A stretch of DNA of 31,107 nucleotides from contig WELA01003891.1 of NCBI GenBank assembly GCA_009602735.1, positions 117,294 to 148,400 on the forward strand, given 5' to 3'. A program made the position numbers and the translations under genes. Within the stretch, counting starts at the first letter, position 1. The number at the start of each line of letters is the position of its first letter. The notes below the pieces were generated by a model. It was not told where the DNA came from and made no database searches. It saw only the letters and a program-made list of their open reading frames with translations. Below, piece after piece: positions 1 through 9,110 of the stretch. Source of the DNA: Mesotaenium endlicherianum (taxonomy: Eukaryota > Streptophyta > Zygnematophyceae > Zygnematales > Mesotaeniaceae).

Positions 1-718
1 GAGGGGAGAGGGGGGGGGGGGATAGGGGCCTCTGAGAGAGCTCGTTCACATACTCATTCTATCTGGAAGTAGTATGATGTTTTAATCGGAACAATGTAAA
101 GGAAGTATGAGGATTGTTGCAACACGGAACAAATGTAAATTCCCTACGAGGGCCTGTTTGTCTCCATACCGCACACTCAAACGCATATGCTGGACAGCAG
201 AGGGGTTGAAATGCACAAGTATCCTAAGCCGTATACCAAAATGTTGGCACGTTGTTGTCATGATCACATCCACAAGGCCTGGCCGGCCAGCTGTGGAAAC
301 GGAACCCTCCCGGGCTCACAGGGCGTCATGCAGGCAGCAGTTTGCTGAGATAACGCGGCATCTTATCTCTCCTCCTCGCAGTCTCAGCCTGCGGATGAAA
401 CCCGGCAGTCAGCACACTCTGTGCAGCCCAGTCCCTTCGAAATGGACAGCTGGCATCTCGGCCAAAGCAAAGCGAGAGCGACTCGTTGGCTGGCCAGCCG
501 GCCAACTGACTGACCGGGTGATCCACTGGCTGCCTGCTCAGCCCGCCGGCTGGCCAGCTGACGAACTGGCCGGCTGGCAGCTTGCGCAATGACTGCTGCT
601 GACCGGCAGGCCTACTGACCCACAGACTGCCCCAATTGACTGACTGACCCGACAAACAGGCTGGCTGACTGGCTGCTCATTGGCTGCTGACTGGCTGCTG
701 ACTGGCTGACGGGCGGAC
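1..718. repeat. Intron of the U11/U12-65K gene with degenerate TGACTGGC-type repeats
   Basis: This stretch lies downstream of the last visible U11/U12-65K exon and looks like intron. From about 478 to 715 it is dominated by imperfect short repeats of TGACTGGC, GGCTGGCCAG and TGACTGAC. Near 660-708 there is a clearer 11-base period (TGACTGGCTGC). Positions 1-21 are poly-purine ending in a G run. No further exon of the gene could be recognised. Open frames across this stretch come from the repeats and show no family similarity. Confidence 0.7.
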
Positions 719-2768
719 CTGAGTGTAGAGGCGTGGGACGGCAATGAGGGCGTTCATGATGTTGGCCAGGATGTTGCCATCTGGCGGGGGGTATGAGTAC
801 CTGCGGAAGAGCAGGCGGAGCAAGCACACACTCCTCGCACTCAGTGGGGTGAAGAAACTCAGAGCGACGTCCAGTCTGCAACTTCAGGGCTTAGCATGCC
901 TGCCTGGAGAGCAAACCACACCGTTCTGCCGGCGTGTGCAATTTTTCAATCAATAGAATGCCTCGAGCAACTGCGACAAACAGACCAGCAGCTGGCAAAC
1001 CAATACACGCTCACTTCTGCACTTGCGCAGCAACCCACCCCAGCAAAGACACGTCACTTTCCAATTAAGAACGTCACCCAAACACAGGCAATGTTAAGAG
1101 GCAGAGGCAGAGCCCAAGCGGCTAGCACAACGAGCGCCTTGAGGTTTGTTCCAGGTGTTGCCAACAAACCTTCAAGTGTGCCTCAGGTGCTCAGGAGTGT
1201 CCCCAGGTGCTGCGGCTACTCACTGCAAGTGCGGCGGGAAGGGGTAGTCGACCCCGAGCGACGGTGCAATAGCTTCCCCCCGGGGCTTCACTACCCCGGT
1301 GGAATAGTTCTGCCTCCCGCCATTGCTCTGCAGGCTCTGGTTCTGGGGCAGTGCGCCAACAGCTGGAGGGGGGACAGGTGGCGCCAGGCTGGCACCAGAA
1401 GCACCAGGAGTGCCTGCCAGCGGGGGCTGCCTGGGAGCATCAGCTGGGGCTGTTTGGCCCCCTGTGGGCCGCAATACGGGGCCGGTTTGATCTCCTCCTC
1501 CTCCTCGGGCGGGTGTGGGCGTAGTGGCATTGCCCTGCGGCTGTTTGACGAACTCGACGGCCAGCAGCTTGCCGAGGAGACGGACCCTGCACGCGGACAG
1601 CAAGATGCAGGGTGCCTTCGCTCAGCCAGCCATGGTACGAGAAGGGGGGTAGATGATGATGGAACCGGCAACAGGTGCGTGTGCGCTTACATCGACGCAC
1701 GAGCACCCCTGCATTGGTTTGCAGGCTTAGAGGAAGGAGGAGATTCCTAAATTAAGGTCACGAAGGAGGGGAAGTCCCAAGGGCAAAGGGAGGGTGAAGG
1801 AAGGGCCACGGAGAGGGGGGGGGGGGAGGGGCATACTGAGGGGGCTGCAACCTGCTGCAACAGCTGAGGGGCATTGAGAAAAAGATACAACAAACCTGAC
1901 TGCAGTGATGTGATTTGGAGTCGAAGCACAAAAAATCGATAAATGGGACTATTAAATTTCAACCAAGCCCGGGCTTCACCACTCACAAGGACACACAAGC
2001 AAGGACAAGATATATACAGAAGAAGAAGTAGGCATCGAAGGTCTATCAGCCTAATAAACGAGCCAGGTGTTCGAGGTTCACGGCCTTGTTTTGTTCCCTA
2101 TGCGGTGGTTCAGGCAAGCGATGACCACCACAGAAATCTTCAGGGACTCGTTGCCTCAGTCGTCCTCATAGGTAGTAAGACGGAATGCATTTCAAAGTGC
2201 GCAATTAAGTACAAACAACGGGCCTGACGAGCCAGGCCCATGCAAGCTCCAGTATATATGTAGTAGCACCGGGGGAAAAGCATATTAAAGAGCACAGGCA
2301 CGAGTAAAGAGGTCATGGGCAAACCTGTGCAGCTGCTTCTGCGCAAAGCTGGCAGCGGCATCGTCTTTGAACTCCACGAAGTAACTCTGCCGGCCCCTGC
2401 AACCTCCTTAGAGCAGTAATATTCAATCCCACATTCCGAATATGATGAAAACGTGCGGGTTCCTACCAAACTTTCTGTTGACACGATGAAGGGTCAAGAC
2501 AAAGTCCAATCAAACAACAAGAGCGGCCCCCTCACATGCTGACATAATGTAGTAGATATTCCATGTGAAGGAGTGCCTATTAATCAATACCAAGAGTAGT
2601 ATGGATCTGCCCAGTACATTACCTGCGAACGTCGCTAGCTCCAAATTGACCAAATAAGCTCTTAATGCAGGCCATAGAAAGATTATCCGGCAAGTGCTTT
2701 ACAATCAACACCTGCTTCCTTTCTGCGCCAGCTTCTACAGGAAGGTCAACACATTCAAGACCCTCCAT
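719..2768 (-). CDS. U11/U12-65K: U11/U12 snRNP 65 kDa protein, 5' part (gene continues off the left edge)
   Basis: This is a minor-spliceosome protein that, in the known family, bridges the U11 and U12 snRNPs. Four exons are visible on the minus strand: 2768-2623, 2396-2325, 1586-1224 and 800-719, with phases 2, 2, 2 and 0 that join without a break (221 codons). Residues about 20-86 form the first RRM: RNP2 is VLIVKHLP, RNP1 is RQSYFVEF, and the last strand is LLGKLLAVEFVK. A Gly/Pro/Ala-rich linker follows, then the family's hallmark segment with DYPFPPHL, YPPPDGNIL and NALIAVP. Its continuation and the C-terminal RRM, which in the family binds U12 snRNA, were not found in 1-718 and should lie outside the window. 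The start at 2768 gives a short N-terminus directly before the RRM. The last visible donor (gtccgc) is weak, but the exon content is very characteristic. Confidence 0.92.
1815..1826 (+). repeat. Poly-G homopolymer (12 G) in an intron
   Basis: An uninterrupted run of 12 G lies in the intron between U11/U12-65K exons 2396-2325 and 1586-1224. It is flanked by further purine-rich sequence (GGGAGGGTGAAGG). On the transcribed minus-strand gene it reads as poly-C. Confidence 0.9.
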
Positions 2769-3522
2769 CGGTAGCGATGCTTATTTTGAGAGACGTTCTT
2801 GCAAACTACGAGGAAAAACCTCCAACGAAGGCATTGCAAAGGGACAGTCAGCGAGAAATTTGGCTGGGCCGAGTTACGCGATCGACGCGAGCACAATCTT
2901 GATGCACATATAGCAACATGAAGCGGTGAGGAGCAGTGCATGTGGAGACGTTAAAGCTGAGAGCCAGTTGAAGCGTAAGTTCTCGACGTGCAAAAAGAGA
3001 ATTGGTACCAGATTGGTACTGTAATTTATGCGTCAACGCCAAGCCACCGACTGCCCCATCGACTTGACCAAGTTACAGCTCATTTCCCTCAATTTCCTCA
3101 TAGTTCAGTGTTAAGGCTCAAGCTTTCCTTTTGGCTAAAAGTGTAATAGAAGTGGCACTTGATGCCCTAATATTGCGTATAGTTTTACACCTGCGTAAAA
3201 CAATAAAAGCAGTTCTTGTCGCGGTTTAATTCTCACCAAAACGATAAATGTTTCATATTATTGCAATGAACGAATATTCAAACCCCTTGAGGCCATGTGA
3301 ACATGCACTTGAAGCCACTTGAAGCAGCCTGAAAAGGGTCGCGAATCGTGGCTCACATGTCACATAGAAAGCCTGTAGCAAGACAGCCATTCCATCACAT
3401 CTCTTTCTCTCCTCGAAGGATGTACTACCTTACGTACATGTCACAGGTTTCCACTATCTTACGCCTCACGGTGATGAATTAGTCTTTGCTGGTCGATGTC
3501 TCATGGTAGTAGATAGTGTAAC
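2769..3522. promoter_or_regulatory. Shared divergent upstream region (U11/U12-65K and DUF1838-like gene)
   Basis: These 754 bases separate the start codons of two divergent genes and must hold both 5' UTRs and the promoters, unless unseen upstream non-coding exons exist. The part near 3100-3260 is AT-rich. I see no convincing TATA box at a sensible distance from either start codon and no coding exon. Confidence 0.5.
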
Positions 3523-6500
3523 ATGTTTTTCTTCGTCGGTGCTGCTGCTGCTGTTGCAAGCTATGCCTTACCTAAGATTTTAGGGAAGGATAAAAAGAAT
3601 GTCAAACGTGTACACGATGAGCAGGAGAAACCAACTACTGCAGCAGACGTTGGGGACATCGGATTGCTTCATGATGGTAGCACTAAAACTTTTAGAGACG
3701 AATACAAAGAACGAATTGAACTTTCTGGCCAGGGGGACGAAAAACTTGTAGCGGATGAGCAGGAATCGGATTTAAATACGTCAAACTTAGTGAAGGAGAG
3801 TGTGGAGGAGGCTAAGGCCGACGAGGTGAAGGATACAAGCATAGAAGGACGACCTCATGCTGTTCTTTCAGTAGCGGCAGATGATGATTGGAGGCAGCGT
3901 GCTTCAGTGCAGTCAGAAAATCTAAACAGCTCAAATTGCGATGAAGCAACAGCCTACGTTCATCTGCCTCAGAAGAAATCTGATGTGCCTTTAGGTGACG
4001 CAGAGCATCCAAATAACCAGCATGCAAGGGCAAAGAGTAAGAAACATGGGGGTGGAAGTGATGTTTCAGGTAAGGTCCCAAGCAGGGCTTCCAGCATTGA
4101 TAGTCGGAAAAGTGTGGGTAGTGAACGAAGTCAAGCTTTCAGTCGAGCGCCAAGTGTGAAGAAGATCCTTAAAGACGAGGAACTGGACACCCTCAGTAGA
4201 GCTCCGAGTGTTAGGGTGACCTTAGCGGATGAGGAGAGCAACACCTCATTTGAGCAAGCAGGTGCCATGCTGATGCCTTATGGAACTCAGAAAGTGGATC
4301 CAGATGGGAAGCCTCGTTCACTCAGAAATGAGAGAGTCCTAAGACATAAACGTGTGGAACCACGGAGGACGGCATCTGAGGAAGTTGACGCAGAGGCCCT
4401 TGATGGCAGGGAAGGGGATAGGAGAGTACCCTCTGACAGGCTTAGTGCTAGGCAAAAAGTACCTAAACACGTGACCGATCCTTTGCAAGGGTATCATGAA
4501 GCTAGTACACGGCAAGAAGAGAGTGCAGACAATCGTCTGGAGACTGAGCATCAGTTAGCTATGCAGCTTGAGGAAGTCACAAAGGAGAAAGCCAGATTAA
4601 GCCTTGTGGCTACAGAACTTGCAGCCAGAGAAGCAGAAATTGCTAGAGAAAGACTGTCTCAGGAGAAGGTGAAGAAAGAGGTGGAAAGAGAGAGAGCTGC
4701 TTTGACGAGGGCAGAGGAAGTTGCGAAGGAGAAAGCCAGACTAAGCCTTGCAGAGCTTGCGGGAAAAGAAGATGAGATTGCTAGAACGAGAGAAGCATTG
4801 GAGAAGGTGAAGGAGGATATGGAAAAGGAGCGAGCTCTACATGAAAGTCAGAAAGAGATTGCTTGTGCCAAAGACCTGCAGGTAGCCAGTGAGTTGCAGA
4901 GCAGAGTTGAAGAACTGGAAAGGAAAAGTAGGGAAATTGCACTGCGAGAGGAGGAACTACGAGCGAGAGATGATGCTCAATTGGCTGCCCTTGACATGGA
5001 AGAGAATGATTTTTTTGACGAGGCTAGCTTCAAGAGGTGCGGTCGATTTGGGGCACATGTATACTTGTTTGTGACTGTTGTGTGCACATTCCTCAACGAT
5101 ATAAGTTGCCTGCTTAGACATCCAATTGTTGGACGACCTTTGTGCCTAAGCACATGCGTCTGTCCAAAGTTGCTCGTCATCCACTTAGCCGAGCCCCATA
5201 TTCAGAGCATCACTCTTGACTTGGTAGTCAATCATGGTGGCTAGGGATCTGTCATGGGCATCACCGACCTCCCTTACCAACCTTGTCACTAGAAGCACTT
5301 CTAGTTTCATAGTTTCAGAAGTAGGCATAAAAGCTGGTGGACAGGTTGCTGAGAGATAACCGCCAGACAGGAGCTGACCGGAGTTGCTCCGTTGCTTGTG
5401 CAGCTGGGTGAATGCCCGGTGTGGTGTTGGAGGTAACTCTGTGTACTGGTACAGCTCTGGGGAGGTCTACTCCTATCCAGAGGGTAAGCTTCTCGTTCGA
5501 GTCGAGGGTTTCGACTCCAGCAGGGGCATGGCTTCTGGACCCTCTAGTGTGGTCCAGCTGTCAAAGAAACTGTACATCTTTCGGGACAAGGACACCAATG
5601 CGTTGCTCACGGAGTTCAACGGCCAGGCAGTGAAGCCCATCATGAGGCCTCTGGAGCACACCACGTACACGCTGGAGGGCTCTCAGATGACAACAAGGGT
5701 CAGTCTCCTGTCGCCTGAAGGTGGCTGGTCCTCAGCTTGGCTGGTCCTTGTGTTGGCCTGTGCCAGATATTTTAAGCTCCTCATCTGGCCACTCGTGTTC
5801 GTACACATGATAGAACGGGACCATATGGCTTGTGTGACTGGTAGTATGTTGTATTTTCTTTTGGAGTCATGAGGACAATCAACGCTGGGTACATATTCTT
5901 GATCAAGCGTTCTCTGGGTGTCCGCCTGGAGGGGCTGACGTTGAAAGGTGCCTGTTTCATTACTCGCTGCAAGTAGCTGCAACTGGGCACTGGTAGAACT
6001 TGCATGTTTGACTTTCTAGTAGCAGGCCTATCCTCTTTATTAATTGAAATGCTTGGGCGATGTGGCTGCAGGTCATTGTCAACACTGGAGAGGGCACTCA
6101 GATACTGGGGGGGAACCTGATGAGCGTGCGGCACATGCAAAACACAACGAGGATGGTGTACAGCTGCCCCGTCTTTGTAGACATACAGAGCCCAGCGGGT
6201 AAGCAAAAGCTGCCAGCTGCCAGCTTCTATGTTGGCAGGCTTTCCCCGGCCCATAGGGTTGCCTTCACGCACGCACCCAAAAGGGATATGTCTGCCACAG
6301 GACAGAGCATGCCTAGGGCTGAGTCCTGTCTGCACCACCCAGTTGGGGTTTCTGCTCAACGTCGTCTGGCTGTGCTGCTAGTGCTTTACCGCACATGCTT
6401 GGAAAGTTGGTGGGGCTTGACGGCGAGGGTAGGAAAAGGGGTGGGCTGGCTCGGTGGTATGGAGATGATGCCATAGGAGGAAGCGGAAGTGGGCCCCTCT

Positions 6501-7362
6501 ACAACACGACGTGATTGGCCCTTGGGGTGCTTGGCTGTTGTCTGGGGAGTGCCAATTGAGAGTGGGGTTTAGCTTGTGTGACACTATTGGCTCCAGCGTG
6601 GCAGTCCAGCGGGGCCAAAGTTGGCGCTAAGAGAGAGCCCTGAGGAGCCTTTTACAGTTTGGCAGTCTCAAGCTCCTTTTGCAGTTGTAGTGTCGGGGGG
6701 TTGTTGTATGAGAAGCTTGGCCTATTTCCCTCAGGGCCCGTTCTGGTTGGGCCGGCTGAAGCCCTGTTGTTAGGGTTGACTAATTGGGATGGGTCACGGG
6801 GAGTGATACACTCCTTCAGGTCGTGTGCACAGGTCATGTGTTTGGAAAAGAGTAACATTGTTTGCGTAAGGCTACCTGGGAAGGTTGCAATGCTGGCAAG
6901 AAAGCGAGTACTTTTGTCCTCTGAAGCAATCGTAATGAGAATCCTGTACGACATTTCCAAGGCTATCCTGCTGTTTCTGTACTCAATATTCTTTTGCAAA
7001 GTTTTATGAGGTGCTTCTCCTGGTTCAAATAGCTCGGTGCAGTTTTTATACTATACTTGACTCATCAAGCACTTGAATAATGTGTCGGCATTGCGGCTTG
7101 CGTGTGGACAGGTGGCTTCGAAGCATACGAGAATCACGACTACTTTGTGGACAAGGCGGAGGGAGGCGAGTCTGCGCACTGCTCAACGGTGCGCGTGGGC
7201 TGCCTACCGCCGTTTGCAGAGAAGACCGTCATGCACCTCGTGGGGTGGCGACTGGACAGCTTTGATCTGCTTCCGCCCAGCATTCAGGACTACGTCGCTG
7301 CACAAGGCTCCTCATGGCAAGAGGCACCTCACATGGAGGACTGCTCGATCGATGGGGTTTGA
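3523..7362 (+). CDS. Coiled-coil protein with C-terminal DUF1838-like domain
   Basis: Four exons, 3523-5036, 5404-5698, 6072-6198 and 7112-7362, join in phase (728 codons plus stop). Residues 1-20 (MFFFVGAAAAVASYALPKIL) are hydrophobic and could be a membrane anchor or targeting signal; a basic patch (GKDKKNVKR) follows. Residues about 30-340 are acidic and Ser-rich, with repeated SRAPSV motifs. Residues about 340-490 form a charged Glu/Lys/Arg coiled coil containing a 48-residue tandem duplication. The C-terminal 220 residues are compact and conserved-looking, with motifs YWYSSGEVYSYPEGK, VEGFDSSR, RDKDTNALL, ENHDYFVD and VMHLVGWRLDSFD. I assign these to the DUF1838 family from memory of its YW.G.VYS..PG and VxGFxxxR pattern. 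The function of that family is unknown. The gene structure is well supported; the domain name is moderately sure. The third intron (913 bases) is the longest. Confidence 0.68.
4576..4851 (+). repeat. Tandem 144-base in-frame duplication in the coiled coil
   Basis: Two adjacent copies begin at 4576 and 4720 (codons 352 and 400). Both read through (E)V-x-KEKARLSL, then EIAR, then EKVK and ERA at matching places. The second copy lacks three codons after KEKARLSL. DNA identity is also evident (aaggagaaagccaga occurs in both), so this is a true duplication and not only coiled-coil bias. Confidence 0.85.
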
Positions 7363-9110
7363 AGTTCATGAGACGACGCTGCACGCGTGGAGGTCTTCAG
7401 TAATAACTCACTGATTTGCAAGTACTGCAGTTGACGTTGCCGTGTAGAGGGGGTCTCTGTACATATGGGGTGGATTTGCTTATTAGGACATGCTCTGGTT
7501 CGGAAGGCATTGTTCGTCTGCAGATTACACCAAGGGTGTGAGCTGGGAGCACAGGTTGGCTAGGTGAGTATATGTTGGCGTATTGTACATTGTAGAAGTC
7601 ATTTGTTGAGTTGCACCTAAGATAATACATGTTTCCTAAGCATGTTTAGTGTACCATGCCCCTTTGGTTCATGGAGTGCGTCCAATAAATGCACTCCACC
7701 CTCCTGCATTCAATCTGTCACACATGCTGAGGATAATGGTCCAAAGTGCTTCTCTTGTGTCTGTCAAAGTTTGCATAGGCATGCCTAAAAAATGTGAGGT
7801 CTTGCGGAGGTCGAACGGGTATATGCATGACCATTGCAGTCTGGCTTGCAGCTCAAAATTGAAAATTGCGGGCGTAATGCATAGTTTGACAGCAAAACAG
7901 GCTAAGCACATTCTAGTAGGCCTTTGCATGTTGGCATCCTGAAAGGCTCAAGGCATCTGGTCGGCTGACCATGTAGTAAGCAAGTTATGATTCATATACC
8001 CTAAAACACACGACAGCAGGCAGACAAGTACTTACTATGTGGAAAATCGTGCAGCTGACGCAGTAGGTCGAGGAAATGATAGCATTTGATCACATCCTAT
8101 CAGAGGAGGAGAATGTACGGCATTCAAATTCATCAACAGATCGGGAAGAAGAGGAAGGCTAGGGAGACTGTAAGGCCATGGTGCACAACTTTGATGAATG
8201 AACTGAGTACGAAAATTGTACACGAAAAGAGCAACATACACTACGACTTTACTTGCAGAGATACCTGGTAGAACCTGGTCACAGGATGACATGACCGCCA
8301 TGAGACCCTTTTTCGAGACCCCGATTTTAGCCCCCCCGTATCGTCTGCTAATATCGAATGGCCACTCCGAACCGTTAGTTGTGTGCACTGGTCCGGTTAG
8401 GACCCGGAGGTTTGTTTTGGAGCGTTCGGAGGCTCGGAGCCATCCGGAGCTTGGTCCGGAGCACTCCGGGATCGACCACAGCAACTGAGAGCAAACCGCT
8501 GCTTGAATCCTTGAACGCACCAGAGGCCTTAAACTTCGGAATGATCGGTTAGCATCACGTGTACAGTGTTGTTCCAGCATGTTCGAGACGTTAAAATAAG
8601 GAGACAAGTGTATTTTGCCGCACCGAACTATGAAAGGTGAAATACGGAACCTGGACAAAACTTATGGAGTTCGTGAAAAGTGGTGAATCAGAAGGGAAGA
8701 AATTCGTTGAATTCGGCAAGGGTTGTCTGAAGTGGTCTGTCGAAGCAGCAATTTATGTGCACAACTCTCGACAGGTTTCACGCTGGAGCACGGCCTGAAG
8801 AAAGGAAGCAGCTTTCGAGCAAACGAAGTCTCTTCTCACATCCGGTCGTTCCACCTCTAAGAACTAGGAGTACGGCATGTAGCCCTCAGGCTTCTTTGGT
8901 ATTCTCGCTTTTCCAGGCCGAACATATTGACGCCATAGAAGCACAAATTGAGCCGAGAACAGAGAAACGAGCTCTATTGAGCATGAGCTTATACTATGTC
9001 ACTTTTGCTGAAGTGAACGCGAGTATAAGGTACCGAAGTCAGTGAGAGGTCCCTTCATGGGTAGAAGTCTCATTTGACCATCTTTCTTTCGAGGGTAGTG
9101 AGCTGAAGAG
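7363..9110. other. Intergenic region with no recognisable gene
   Basis: These 1.75 kb lie between two same-strand genes and should hold the 3' UTR of the DUF1838-like gene and the promoter of the ARM-repeat gene. A candidate polyadenylation hexamer AATAAA occurs at 7684-7689. Open frames here are short or lack an ATG and show no family features. A cluster of TCCGGA/CGGAGC motifs near 8421-8470 is the only notable structure. Confidence 0.5.
8421..8470 (+). repeat. Cluster of short CGGAGC / TCCGGA motifs
   Basis: Within 50 bases the motif GGAGC or CGGAG recurs about six times, including two copies of TCCGGAGC, and ends in CTCCGGG. TCCGGA is palindromic. The cluster lies about 650 bases upstream of the ARM-repeat gene start. 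It could be a regulatory element or a decayed microsatellite; nothing else supports a function. Confidence 0.45.

Noticed and set aside
6652..7009. Two overlapping open frames of about 115 codons on opposite strands
   Set aside because: They lie inside the third intron of the DUF1838-like gene and have no recognisable similarity.
8035..8658. 207-codon minus-strand open frame in the intergenic region
   Set aside because: It opens with TTG, has no early ATG, and shows no domain or exon-like neighbours with matching phases.
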